From contig NZ_JNAM01000010.1 of the NCBI RefSeq assembly GCF_000759975.1, forward strand, positions 62,001 through 126,000: 64,000 nt of DNA. Reading direction: 5' to 3'. The notes under the pieces are model-generated. The model did no database searches. It was not told the DNA's origin and saw only the letters and a list, made by a program, of their open reading frames with translations. The number at the start of each line of letters is the position of its first letter. Position 1 is the stretch's first letter. This DNA comes from Prochlorococcus marinus str. MIT 9302 (GTDB lineage: Bacteria; Cyanobacteriota; Cyanobacteriia; PCC-6307; Cyanobiaceae). The translations under genes were made by a program, and so were the position numbers. Positions 56,558-64,000 of this stretch are shown one piece after another.

Positions 56558-56752
56558 TTATTTTTGAGGCCTAAAACCAGCAGGTTCTATCAATCTTACT
56601 TGGTTGCCTCTAGCGGTAAATTCTCTGCCTTGGTCACTTTGTACGACGACTCTTCCACCAGACTTAACTCTGATGACTCTTGCACGAACCCATCCTAAAG
56701 CTGCTGATTCGAGGACTTTAACTACGTCCCCAGGTTGAAGATCTAACTCCAT
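56558..56752 (-). CDS. Small KOW/SH3-like protein of unknown function
   Basis: 64 aa, beta-rich and basic: LQPGDVVKVLESAALGWVRARVIRVKSGGRVVVQSDQ, then REFTARGNQVRLIEPAGFRPQK. The spacing of GDVVKV and RVIRVKSG resembles KOW- or SH3-type nucleic-acid-binding barrels; this is my inference. Its GC content is clearly higher than neighbouring genes, which fits strong conservation. It lies between two tRNA genes, on the same strand. Confidence 0.75.
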   Translation of the reverse strand: MELDLQPGDVVKVLESAALGWVRARVIRVKSGGRVVVQSDQGREFTARGNQVRLIEPAGFRPQK

Positions 56753-56787
56753 CTTATGAAAAAATGATTTACATAATGTTGATCAAA

Positions 56788-56860
56788 CGCGTCGTGGAGG
56801 ACTTGAACCCCCGACATCAGGTTTTGGAGACCTGCGTTCTACCAACTGAACTAACGACGC
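56788..56860 (-). tRNA. tRNA-Trp (CCA)
   Basis: 73 nt with a 7-bp acceptor stem (GCGTCGT with ACGACGC), discriminator G, D loop AGTTCAGTTGGTAGAAC, anticodon arm CAGGT CTCCAAA ACCTG with anticodon CCA, and T loop GTTCAAGTC. Located just downstream of rplS on the same strand. Confidence 0.97.
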
Positions 56861-56913
56861 ATCTAATTGATTATAAGCGTCTTTGAGACCAATAAGTTGA
56901 TTAATTTACAACT

Positions 56914-57384
56914 TTATCGATCAAAGCGTTGTTTTACGCGAGTAGCTTTTCCTACTCTATCTCTTAGATAGAATAACTTAGCTCTTCTTACTTTACCTCT
57001 ACGTTCAACTTTTAGAGAGGCAACCTGTGGACTATGTAGCATAAATACTCTTTCAACACCTATACCCTGGAAAATTCTTCTAACTGTAATTGTTTGGTTA
57101 ATACCTCCATGCCTTTTTGCTATGACAACACCTTCATAAGGTTGTACTCTTTCTTTATTACCTTCTGTAATTTTTACACCAACTTTAACAGTGTCCCCAA
57201 CATAAATTTCAGGTAATTCTTTTTTTAATTGTTCATTCTCAAATTCCCCAATAAGCTTGGAAGCGCTTAATATTTTTTTAGTTTCAGAAACCAAGTTTTT
57301 TTCTTTTTGTTCAACTGCCACATCAATTGATCCGTCAGCTTTAATACCGGTTTCTAATACATTTTCTTGTTTCTCTTTGGCCAT
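56914..57384 (-). CDS. rplS: 50S ribosomal protein L19 with N-terminal extension
   Basis: 156 aa; bacterial L19 is usually about 115. The L19 core begins at about residue 44 ([25 protein letters not shown]) and includes [16 protein letters not shown] and the C-terminal [23 protein letters not shown]. The extra 40 N-terminal residues are acidic and probably disordered. L19 sits at the 30S-50S interface. A start further in is possible, but the ATG at 57384 follows a short AT-rich leader. Confidence 0.95.
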   Translation of the reverse strand: MAKEKQENVLETGIKADGSIDVAVEQKEKNLVSETKKILSASKLIGEFENEQLKKELPEIYVGDTVKVGVKITEGNKERVQPYEGVVIAKRHGGINQTITVRRIFQGIGVERVFMLHSPQVASLKVERRGKVRRAKLFYLRDRVGKATRVKQRFDR

Positions 57385-57415
57385 TTTTGTCTTTTTATCC
57401 TACAAGTCTTATATC

Positions 57416-57724
57416 TTAACCTTTTGACTCGCCTTTAGTAACCTTTTTGGTAAATGAAATTGTTTTTGAAAACATTTGGAATCCCGTTATGAGCATCCAT
57501 AAAACTCCAAGGGAATTTAAAATCACATATATTAATTCTCCATTATCTCCAAGCCATTCGCCCTCATGGAGTGACATTAACCAATGAACTTGGTCTCTAG
57601 AATAACCCAATAAATCTTTTGAAACTCTATAGAGAAGACCGGTAATTGAAGATATAAATAACGGAAGAAAAACCCAAGGCGCTAAAGTCTTATGAAATTG
57701 CCTAGAATTAGATAAAAATTTCAT
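57416..57724 (-). CDS. PepSY-TM-like small membrane protein
   Basis: 102 aa with two membrane helices (about 13-32, FHKTLAPWVFLPLFISSITGLL, and 63-83). The segment HKTLAPWVFLPLFISSITGLLYRV plus VHWLMSLHEGEW resembles the first part of PepSY-associated TM proteins, which are often heme- or iron-related. The histidines flanking both helices could bind heme, but that is speculation. It is upstream of rplS on the same strand. Confidence 0.68.
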   Translation of the reverse strand: MKFLSNSRQFHKTLAPWVFLPLFISSITGLLYRVSKDLLGYSRDQVHWLMSLHEGEWLGDNGELIYVILNSLGVLWMLITGFQMFSKTISFTKKVTKGESKG

Positions 57725-57819
57725 TACTGTTTCTTTCCCATTGTTATTGATAGATTTAAGATAGCCAAGACCATCATGGCTATTTTGATGATATTTACCT
57801 TTTACTATTATTTATTCCA

Positions 57820-58659
57820 ATGAAACATTTTGCAGATCTATTATTAAATAAAAATAATTCCAAAACTAATGATCAAGTTCCTTTTATTCAGAGGAGAAGA
57901 GGAATTGAAATAAAGTCTTCACGTGAAATAAATTTGATGAAAAAATCTAGCAGGATAGTAGCAACAGTTTTGAGAGAAATTAATGACTTAATTAAACCGG
58001 GAATGACCACAAAAGATTTAGATGATTTTGCTGAAAAGAGGATAAAAAGTTTTGGAGCTGTGCCAAGTTTTAAGGGCTACCATGGTTTCCCATCTAGTAT
58101 TTGTTCTAGTATTAATAATGAAGTTGTCCATGGAATACCAAATAAAAATAAAATTATTAAAAATGGTGACTTGGTTAAGATTGATACAGGAGCATATTTA
58201 GATGGATTCCATGGGGATAGTTGCATATCAATTTGTGTGGGAGAAGTTAGCTCAAAGGCCCAAAATCTTAGTGATGTAGCTCATAAAGCATTGTATGCGG
58301 GGCTTTCAAAAATTAAGGCAGGGAATACACTTCTTGATGTGGCTGGGGAAATTGAAGATACTGTTATAAAAAATGGCTTTAGTATTGTTGAAGATTATAC
58401 AGGCCATGGAGTTGGAAGAAATCTTCATGAAGAACCATCGGTATTTAATTTTCGTACCAAAGAATTGCCGAACGTAGTACTTCGTGAAGGAATGACATTA
58501 GCTGTAGAACCTATTGTTAACGAAGGGACTAAATTTTGTAGAACATTAAATGATGGATGGACCGTAATAACAAAAGATGGAAAATTATCGGCGCAATGGG
58601 AGCATACAATAGTTGTTTTAAAAGATGGTATTGAAATATTGACTGATAGAGATTTCTAG
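57820..58659 (+). CDS. map: Type I methionine aminopeptidase
   Basis: 279 aa. The pita-bread fold residues are clear: [22 protein letters not shown], the metal-binding Asp in [15 protein letters not shown], His in [16 protein letters not shown] and Glu in [10 protein letters not shown] and WEHTIVVL. An N-terminal extension of about 30 residues precedes the core. It removes initiator methionine from nascent proteins. Its stop faces the convergent SDR gene 3 bp away. Confidence 0.95.
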   Translation: MKHFADLLLNKNNSKTNDQVPFIQRRRGIEIKSSREINLMKKSSRIVATVLREINDLIKPGMTTKDLDDFAEKRIKSFGAVPSFKGYHGFPSSICSSINNEVVHGIPNKNKIIKNGDLVKIDTGAYLDGFHGDSCISICVGEVSSKAQNLSDVAHKALYAGLSKIKAGNTLLDVAGEIEDTVIKNGFSIVEDYTGHGVGRNLHEEPSVFNFRTKELPNVVLREGMTLAVEPIVNEGTKFCRTLNDGWTVITKDGKLSAQWEHTIVVLKDGIEILTDRDF

Positions 58660-58662
58660 ATA

Positions 58663-59382
58663 CTAAGATTTATATTTATAGATAATTTGGCAATACAATA
58701 AGTTGAAAAATTCTTTCAATGGGAACAGTAGGTAAGTTAAAGGGTTCGGACTAATTATTATTAAAAAACTTTTTGAATTAGCTAAATCATAAATCTTTTT
58801 AGACACAAATTTAGGACTCATAATTCCGATAGGATTTAGTTCTGATTTAAAAGGCCCTAGGATGATTTTCTTAATAATTAATTTTTTCTTTATATCTTTG
58901 TCCAGAAGATTTTTTTTGAAAGAAATTAATTGACCAATAAGGGATTTACTAATCTCATATGATGGATTTAGGGCTGGTAAAATTTCTGCTTCAGATGTGT
59001 TTATCCAAATCTCTTTTTTTATTGATGACTCATTTTTTATAGCAATATCTTCAAATAAATTTAAAATTTTAAATTTGCTTAATGCATTTATTTCTATTGA
59101 GTTTTCATAATTGGAATTTTCTCTGCTTAAATCATAGATACCATGGTTCAAAATTAAAATATCTATTTTATCTAAATGTTTTTTTAATGACGATTCTTTC
59201 CCACATTCCCATTTAATCCATTCATTTGGAGATTCAAGATTTATTTCATAATCAGTTTTACTATGAGTGAATCCAATCACTTTAAATCCTTTTTGACGAA
59301 ACAACTTTGTTAATTCTTTCCCTAGTGCGCCAGAAGCTCCAGTAATCCCAATAGTTTTTTCGTTTTTGGTTGAATTTATCAT
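58663..59382 (-). CDS. Short-chain dehydrogenase/reductase-like protein
   Basis: 239 aa. NAD(P)-binding TGASGALG (14-21) and LILNHGIYD are SDR-like, and a serine with downstream Tyr/Lys appears in INTSEAEILPALNPSYEISKS (Y and K spaced as YxxxK). The C-terminus has hydrophobic segments (FLIIISPNPLTYLLFPLKEFF), suggesting membrane association. Substrate unknown. It stands alone between map and the P-loop protein. Confidence 0.8.
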   Translation of the reverse strand: MINSTKNEKTIGITGASGALGKELTKLFRQKGFKVIGFTHSKTDYEINLESPNEWIKWECGKESSLKKHLDKIDILILNHGIYDLSRENSNYENSIEINALSKFKILNLFEDIAIKNESSIKKEIWINTSEAEILPALNPSYEISKSLIGQLISFKKNLLDKDIKKKLIIKKIILGPFKSELNPIGIMSPKFVSKKIYDLANSKSFLIIISPNPLTYLLFPLKEFFNLLYCQIIYKYKS

Positions 59383-59536
59383 TGTGCTAGATTTTGATGA
59401 GATACCAAAGAATTAAAATAAATTTACCAAAAAAAAAATCTTTATTTATTTATTTGATTAAAACTCATAAATAAATATTTGTTTAGTTGTGAAAAAAATA
59501 TTATCTTGAACCTATTAATAAATAATTCTACTAATT

Positions 59537-60646
59537 ATGAGCGATATATTATTAATTGGTTCATGTGAGCCATTTAGTGGTAAGTCTGCAATGGTTCTTG
59601 GGATAGCAAAAAGACTTTTACAGGAGAAAAAAAAAGTACGGATTGGGAAACCACTTGCAACATGTATCGAACTAACTAATCTACCATCAATGTCTTATGA
59701 AGGTTTAATTGATGATGATGTTAAGTTTATTGGATCTACATTGAATATCGAAGAGGAGAATTTAATTTCTTCAGTTGGATTATTGGATAATATATCAGCT
59801 GAAAAAAGAATCTTTAATAAAGACTTGCTCCCAGGCAAGGGTTTTGATCAAATTGAGGGATTGGTTAATGATGATTTTGAAGGACTAAATATTTTAGAGG
59901 CAGCTGGAAGTCTTCATGAAGGAATGATTTATGGTTTAAGTCTCCCACAACTAGCTGAGAGTTTAGATGCGAAAGTTTTAATTGTGAATTTATGGGAAGA
60001 TTGTAAAAGCGTGGATGCATTACTTGATGCGAAAAGACAATTAGGAGAGCATTTGGCTGGAGTGGTATTGAATGGGGTTTTACCTCAAGAAGTCGAAAAA
60101 GTTAAAAATGAAATAATACCCTCTCTTAAAGATCTAAATATTGAAGTATTTGGAGTGATGCCTAAATCACCACTTCTCAGAAGTGTCACCGTGGGTGAGC
60201 TTGTAAGAAGACTAAATGCCCAAGTGATTTGTTGCACTGAAAAAGATCAATTACTTGTTGAAACATTAAGTATTGGTGCAATGGGGGTGAATTCTGCAAT
60301 GGAATTTTTCAGAAGAAGACGAAATATGGCTGTAGTTACGGGAGCTGATAGAACTGATATACAACTTGCGGCTTTGGAGGCTTCGACTCAATGCCTAATT
60401 TTAACTGGTTTGGGAGAACCTTTGTCTCAATTGATTCATAGAGCTGAGGAATTGGAGGTGCCAATTTTAAAAGTGGAATTAGATACGCTTGCTTCCGTAG
60501 AAATTATTGAACAAGCTTTTGGTCATGTCAGAATTCACGAATCTATTAAAGCTTCTTATGCTGTTCAATTAGTTCAGGAGCATGTAAATCTAAAAAGAAT
60601 TCTCGAAAAGATAGATTTTCCCTGCAATTTTTCAGATAAATGCTAA
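59537..60646 (+). CDS. BioD-like P-loop domain plus DRTGG domain protein
   Basis: 369 aa. The first 200 residues form a dethiobiotin-synthetase-like P-loop domain (SCEPFSGKSAMVLG near 9-22). Residues about 225-340 are a DRTGG domain (VVTGADRTDIQLAALEAST). This is the regulatory half of bacterial phosphotransacetylases without the catalytic domain; the stand-alone form is common in cyanobacteria and its role is unknown. It may sense nucleotides. It lies 25 bp upstream of the next gene. Confidence 0.82.
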   Translation: MSDILLIGSCEPFSGKSAMVLGIAKRLLQEKKKVRIGKPLATCIELTNLPSMSYEGLIDDDVKFIGSTLNIEEENLISSVGLLDNISAEKRIFNKDLLPGKGFDQIEGLVNDDFEGLNILEAAGSLHEGMIYGLSLPQLAESLDAKVLIVNLWEDCKSVDALLDAKRQLGEHLAGVVLNGVLPQEVEKVKNEIIPSLKDLNIEVFGVMPKSPLLRSVTVGELVRRLNAQVICCTEKDQLLVETLSIGAMGVNSAMEFFRRRRNMAVVTGADRTDIQLAALEASTQCLILTGLGEPLSQLIHRAEELEVPILKVELDTLASVEIIEQAFGHVRIHESIKASYAVQLVQEHVNLKRILEKIDFPCNFSDKC

Positions 60647-60671
60647 TTTCAAATATAGGAACCATATTATT

Positions 60672-61184
60672 TTGAGTCGCTCTTTAGATCTACCAGCAAC
60701 CGAAGGCGTTGATGCCTTAGCTCAAGAACTTGCAAAACTTCAAGATAATGGGAAAAGGAGGATTGCTTTTTTGGGTAGTAGGCACGTACCAGTTGTTGAT
60801 ATCCACTTAATTGAGTTGATAGCAAGGTCGTTAGCAGAGGAGGGACATAATATCCTCACTTCTGGATCTCAAGGAGTCAATGCAGCAGTCATTAGAGCTG
60901 TATTAGATATTAACCCATCATTATTGACTGTCTTATTACCACAAAGCCTTGACAGACAAATACCCGAAATAAAGGATCAACTTGAAAGGGTTATGCATTT
61001 GGTTGAAAAAAGTGAAAATGATGAATTGCCTTTGCCGCTTGCAAGCAGTCTTTGTAATCAAGAAATTATTTCTAGGTGTGATCAATTGATATGCTTTGCC
61101 TTTCACGATAGTGAAACTTTACTTAATAGTTGTAGATGCGCTGAAGAAATGGGGAAAGTGGTTAGTTTGTTGTTTTTTGATTAA
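60672..61184 (+). CDS. Rossmann-fold (DprA/LOG-like) protein of unknown function
   Basis: 170 aa with TTG start. Residues 30-100 form a Rossmann-like unit: RRIAFLGSRHVPVVD, GHNILTSGSQGVNAAVIRAVL and LLTVLLPQSLDRQIPEI, which recalls the SMF/DprA and LOG families (GSR and GGQG-type turns). The C-terminus has CDQLICFAFHDSETLLNSCRCAEEMGK, also LOG-like. It lacks the PGGxGTxxE motif, so is not a LOG enzyme proper. Probably cotranscribed with the DRTGG protein. Confidence 0.72.
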   Translation: MSRSLDLPATEGVDALAQELAKLQDNGKRRIAFLGSRHVPVVDIHLIELIARSLAEEGHNILTSGSQGVNAAVIRAVLDINPSLLTVLLPQSLDRQIPEIKDQLERVMHLVEKSENDELPLPLASSLCNQEIISRCDQLICFAFHDSETLLNSCRCAEEMGKVVSLLFFD

Positions 61185-61250
61185 AAAAATTCATTTCTCC
61201 TTATTGAGAGATGATTTATGCTAAAAATATTTAGCGTTTAAAAATTCACG

Positions 61251-61748
61251 ATGGCAGAAAGTTTTTCATTTGATGTAGTGTCTGATTTTGAGAGACAGGA
61301 ACTAGTAAACACTTTAGATCAAGTAAAAAGGGAAATTTCTCAGCGTTACGATTTGAAGGGAACAGATACTTCAGTTGATTTAGATAAAGAAAATATTTTT
61401 ATAACCACTAATAGCGAACTTACCTTAAATGCTGTCAATGACATAATTAGACAAAAGGCAATAAAAAGAAACTTATCTTTAAAAATTTTTGACTATGGTG
61501 AAATTGAAATAGTTAGTGGTAATAGAGTGAAACAAACAATTTTATTAAAACAAGGAATTAAACAAGAAATAGCAAAAAAAATCAGTAAAAATATTAGAGA
61601 TCAAATAAAAAAAATTAATGTCAGCATCAATGGAGAAACACTAAGAGTTTCTAGTAAGAGCAAAAATGATCTTCAATTAGCAATTAAGCTTGTTAGTGAG
61701 TTGGAAGATTCTTTGAATATTCCTCTAAAAGCTAATAACTTTAGATAA
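61251..61748 (+). CDS. YajQ-family nucleotide-binding protein (UPF0234)
   Basis: 165 aa. The family N-terminus FSFDVVSDFERQELVNTLDQVKREISQRYDLKGT is nearly canonical, and LLKQGIKQEIAKKISKNIRD is the second conserved part. YajQ proteins bind nucleotides, and some bind cyclic di-GMP. The molecular role in cyanobacteria is unknown. A 69-aa protein gene follows 28 bp downstream. Confidence 0.94.
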   Translation: MAESFSFDVVSDFERQELVNTLDQVKREISQRYDLKGTDTSVDLDKENIFITTNSELTLNAVNDIIRQKAIKRNLSLKIFDYGEIEIVSGNRVKQTILLKQGIKQEIAKKISKNIRDQIKKINVSINGETLRVSSKSKNDLQLAIKLVSELEDSLNIPLKANNFR

Positions 61749-61776
61749 AATCTTTAGTAAGGATATTTTATAAAAT

Positions 61777-61986
61777 ATGGCAGATTATTCAGAATCTCTC
61801 ATTTCATCATTGGTTAAGAAAGTAAAAGAATATCCACGTTTTTCAAAAGAGGAAATAGACAGATTTTGTTGGATGGCAGTACATGAGTATAAGCATGGTG
61901 TTTTACCATCTGAATATGACATTAGGGAGATAGATGAGAACCTTTATTTACAACTTTTGCAAGAATTTAAATTAAACATAGAGTAA
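61777..61986 (+). CDS. Small conserved-looking soluble protein (69 aa), unknown
   Basis: 69 aa, acidic, with no membrane segment. It contains KVKEYPRFSKEEIDRFCWMAVHEYKHGVLPSEYDIREID, a balanced, non-random composition that supports coding. I do not recognise a family. It lies 28 bp after yajQ on the same strand and probably shares its transcript. Confidence 0.68.
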   Translation: MADYSESLISSLVKKVKEYPRFSKEEIDRFCWMAVHEYKHGVLPSEYDIREIDENLYLQLLQEFKLNIE

Positions 61987-62095
61987 ATAATATTCATATT
62001 TCTTTTTACAATTATTAAAAAAATATTTTAATTAAATGCGTTATTAATGCACTAATTAGTCTATTTAAATATGATTAATTAAAAGAAAAAATTTA

Positions 62096-62899
62096 ATGTC
62101 AACATCCTTTAAAAATGTCACACCTACAGGTCCAGGTGGCACAGCAACATTATTGATTGTATTGTCCTTTACGGGCTTTCTTTTGCTCACCCAAGCTCTC
62201 TTTGTTGTTCCGTCTGGACAAGTTGCAGTAGTTACAACATTAGGGAAAGTAAGTGGCCCTTCTAGAAGGGCCGGTTTAAACTTTAAACTTCCATTTATTC
62301 AGTCTGTATATCCATTTGATATTAAAACTCAAGTTCAACCCGAAAAATTTGAAACTTTAACTAAAGATCTTCAGGTTATTAGGGCTACAGCCACTGTTAA
62401 GTATTCAGTGAAACCCAACGAGGCAGGAAGAATTTTTGCAACAATTGCAAGTAGAAATAGCGATGTTTATCAAAAAATTGTTCAGCCATCTTTACTTAAA
62501 GCTCTAAAATCAGTCTTTTCTCAATATGAGCTAGAAACAATCGCTACTGAATTTGCAGTAATTTCTGAAAAAGTAGGGGATACTGTTTCTCAAGAACTGA
62601 ATTCATTCGATTATGTAGATGTTAAAAGTTTAGATCTTACTGGATTAGAGATTGCTGAAGAATACAGAGCTGCTATTGAACAAAAGCAAATAGCGGGTCA
62701 GCAATTACTAAGAGCAAAGACAGAAGTAGAAATTGCTGAACAAGAAGCACTCAGATATGAGACATTAAATAAAAGTCTTGACGATCAAGTACTTTTCAAA
62801 TTATTTCTTGACAAATGGGATGGTAGTACACAAGTTGTTCCAGGCCTTCCAGGTTCAAATGGAGGAACTCCTCCGGTAATAGTTGGTGGTAGAAGATAA
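62096..62899 (+). CDS. Prohibitin-like SPFH (band 7) membrane protein
   Basis: 267 aa. One N-terminal membrane helix (about 17-38, TLLIVLSFTGFLLLTQALFVVP) is followed by an SPFH domain beginning SGQVAVVTTLGKVSGPSRRAGLNFKLPFIQSV, and then a coiled-coil region (EEYRAAIEQKQIAGQQLLRAKTEVEIAEQEALRYE). The C-terminus is glycine/proline-rich. Prohibitin-like proteins form large rings in membranes and act with FtsH proteases in photosystem repair in cyanobacteria (family knowledge). Confidence 0.92.
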   Translation: MSTSFKNVTPTGPGGTATLLIVLSFTGFLLLTQALFVVPSGQVAVVTTLGKVSGPSRRAGLNFKLPFIQSVYPFDIKTQVQPEKFETLTKDLQVIRATATVKYSVKPNEAGRIFATIASRNSDVYQKIVQPSLLKALKSVFSQYELETIATEFAVISEKVGDTVSQELNSFDYVDVKSLDLTGLEIAEEYRAAIEQKQIAGQQLLRAKTEVEIAEQEALRYETLNKSLDDQVLFKLFLDKWDGSTQVVPGLPGSNGGTPPVIVGGRR

Positions 62900-62929
62900 T
62901 TTTTTTAAATTAATATTTCTTTAACAGTT

Positions 62930-62979
62930 AATCATTTACTTTTTTCTTTAAGCAAAGATAAGTAAATGATTATTTTTTT
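62930..62979 (+). terminator. Rho-independent terminator between the SPFH gene and hemL
   Basis: A perfect 12-bp stem pairs 62930-62941 (AATCATTTACTT) with 62960-62971 (AAGTAAATGATT), followed on the plus strand by ATTTTTTTA. It is 30 bp after the SPFH stop codon. The 3' arm overlaps the hemL stop codon on the other strand. Confidence 0.8.
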
Positions 62980-64000
62980 ATTGCATTAAAAGATTGATCA
63001 AAGGCCTCGATAGTTTTATCAATTTCTTCTTCACTATGAGCTAGTGATGTAAAACCAGCTTCAAAAGGACTTGGCGCTAGGTAAATTCCTCGTTGAAGCA
63101 TCTCTCTGTGCAACTTCCCAAAAAGTTCAGCATCATTTGTTTTTGCTTCATCAAAGTTCCTAACTGGTCCATCACATAAGAAAAATCCAAACATTGCGCT
63201 TACACTTCCACCGTTAATAGCTAAACCATTATTTTCTGCAGACTGAATTATCCCTTCAATTAATCTAGAAGTTGTTGAATCTAGTTTTTCGTATGTACCT
63301 TCTTGTTTGAGTAGTTCAAGAGTTTTTATTCCAGCAGTCATTGCGAGTGGGTTTCCGCTCAATGTACCTGCCTGGTAGACCGGTCCTGAAGGGGCTACCA
63401 TAGACATTATTTCTTTCTTTCCTCCATAGGCTCCAACAGGTAGGCCTCCACCAATTACTTTCCCAAGTGTGGTTAAATCAGGAGTAACTCCAAATTTTTC
63501 TTGAGCGCCTCCATAACTTATTCTGAATCCAGTCATAACTTCATCAAAAACTAATAAGGATCCATTCTCAGTGGTTAATTCTCTTAACCCTTCCAAGAAT
63601 CCAGGTTCTGGAGTAATAAATCCAGCATTCCCAACAATAGGCTCAAGAATTACACCTGAAATGGCATCAGGATTTTCAGAAAATAATTTTTTTACTGCTT
63701 CAAGATCATTGTAGGGGGCAGTAAGTGTGTTGGCAGTTGTTGTTCGTGGAACCCCTGGAGAGTCTGGTAGTCCTAGAGTTGCTACCCCTGATCCTGCTTT
63801 AACTAAAAACATGTCTGCATGACCGTGATAGCAACCGTCAAATTTAATAACTTTATCTCTTCCAGTAAATGCCCTCATAAGCCTCAAAACAGCCATGCAG
63901 GCTTCAGTCCCACTATTGACAAATCTAACCATTTCTACAGATGGGACTGCATCTATTACCATTTCAGCAAGTTTATTCTCTAAAACGCATGGAGCACCAA
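62970..64000 (-). CDS. hemL: Glutamate-1-semialdehyde 2,1-aminomutase (partial, 5' end outside window)
   Basis: The reading frame is open to the right edge ([14 protein letters not shown] continues past 63962), so the N-terminus is missing; about 343 residues are visible. It is a fold-type I PLP enzyme with [31 protein letters not shown] and the PLP lysine in [17 protein letters not shown]. It converts glutamate-1-semialdehyde to 5-aminolevulinate, the committed precursor for chlorophyll, heme and corrinoids. Ends at the SPFH terminator. Confidence 0.97.
   Translation of the reverse strand, partial: GAPCVLENKLAEMVIDAVPSVEMVRFVNSGTEACMAVLRLMRAFTGRDKVIKFDGCYHGHADMFLVKAGSGVATLGLPDSPGVPRTTTANTLTAPYNDLEAVKKLFSENPDAISGVILEPIVGNAGFITPEPGFLEGLRELTTENGSLLVFDEVMTGFRISYGGAQEKFGVTPDLTTLGKVIGGGLPVGAYGGKKEIMSMVAPSGPVYQAGTLSGNPLAMTAGIKTLELLKQEGTYEKLDSTTSRLIEGIIQSAENNGLAINGGSVSAMFGFFLCDGPVRNFDEAKTNDAELFGKLHREMLQRGIYLAPSPFEAGFTSLAHSEEEIDKTIEAFDQSFNAIKK

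Overview
The window is a 64 kb stretch of a marine picocyanobacterial chromosome, almost certainly a high-light-adapted Prochlorococcus. The evidence is the very AT-rich sequence with short spacers, the photosystem I genes psaF-psaJ, chlorophyll synthase, cytochrome b6f genes petC-petA, ndhB, a high-light-inducible (HLIP) protein, a glutamine riboswitch of the picocyanobacterial 'Downstream-peptide' type, and many small proteins of picocyanobacterial type. I see no insertion sequence, prophage, integrase, CRISPR array or rRNA. It reads as streamlined core genome.

Layout. 0-8.4 kb: PLP cysteine/cystine lyase-like enzyme, ArsM-type methyltransferase, a DUF4278 gene behind a glutamine riboswitch and an NtcA box, NifU-like scaffold, malate:quinone oxidoreductase, lepA, a lone peptide-ABC permease, trmH. 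8.4-11.3 kb: a compact run of DCC thiol protein, DUF2805, a 43-residue DUF2256 zinc protein and a FeS-BCP-type photolyase, then two small ORFs. 11.3-20.8 kb: rsmB, a class A PBP, chlG, hisF, menG, a DciA-like protein, birA, a MacB-type ATPase and ndhB. 20.9-29.2 kb: topA, a lipoprotein with a fresh tandem duplication, DUF2232, a CobT-like protein, a Tat lipoprotein solute-binding protein, an Fe-S aldo-keto reductase, ribE and a cyAbrB regulator.

29.3-36.9 kb: the respiratory cytochrome oxidase island, ctaC-ctaD-ctaE on the minus strand divergent from ctaA-ctaB (heme A synthesis) and an ABC-2 exporter pair. 36.9-45.2 kb: a groEL with a repetitive Gly-Met-Pro tail, fabG, ispD, an LD-carboxypeptidase, ubiA, ppx, a RodZ-like HTH protein and cobM. 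45.2-53.6 kb: lgt, petA, petC, DUF3067, tatC, an rqcH-like gene, gmk, psaJ, psaF, tsaD and an hli gene. 53.7-64 kb: nhaP-type antiporter, gltX, tRNA-Asp, tRNA-Trp, rplS, map, an SDR protein, a P-loop/DRTGG protein, a Rossmann protein, YajQ, a prohibitin-like SPFH protein and the 3' part of hemL, which runs off the right edge.

Functionally the window joins photosynthetic electron transport (petA, petC, psaF, psaJ, ndhB, chlG, menG, ubiA) to respiration (cta genes, mqo), with the export and maturation genes these need (tatC, lgt, heme A synthesis). The most notable items are the doubly nitrogen-controlled DUF4278 gene (NtcA box over the start site plus glutamine riboswitch) and the photolyase cluster, whose photolyase has lost three of the four cysteines that bind the family's Fe-S cluster.
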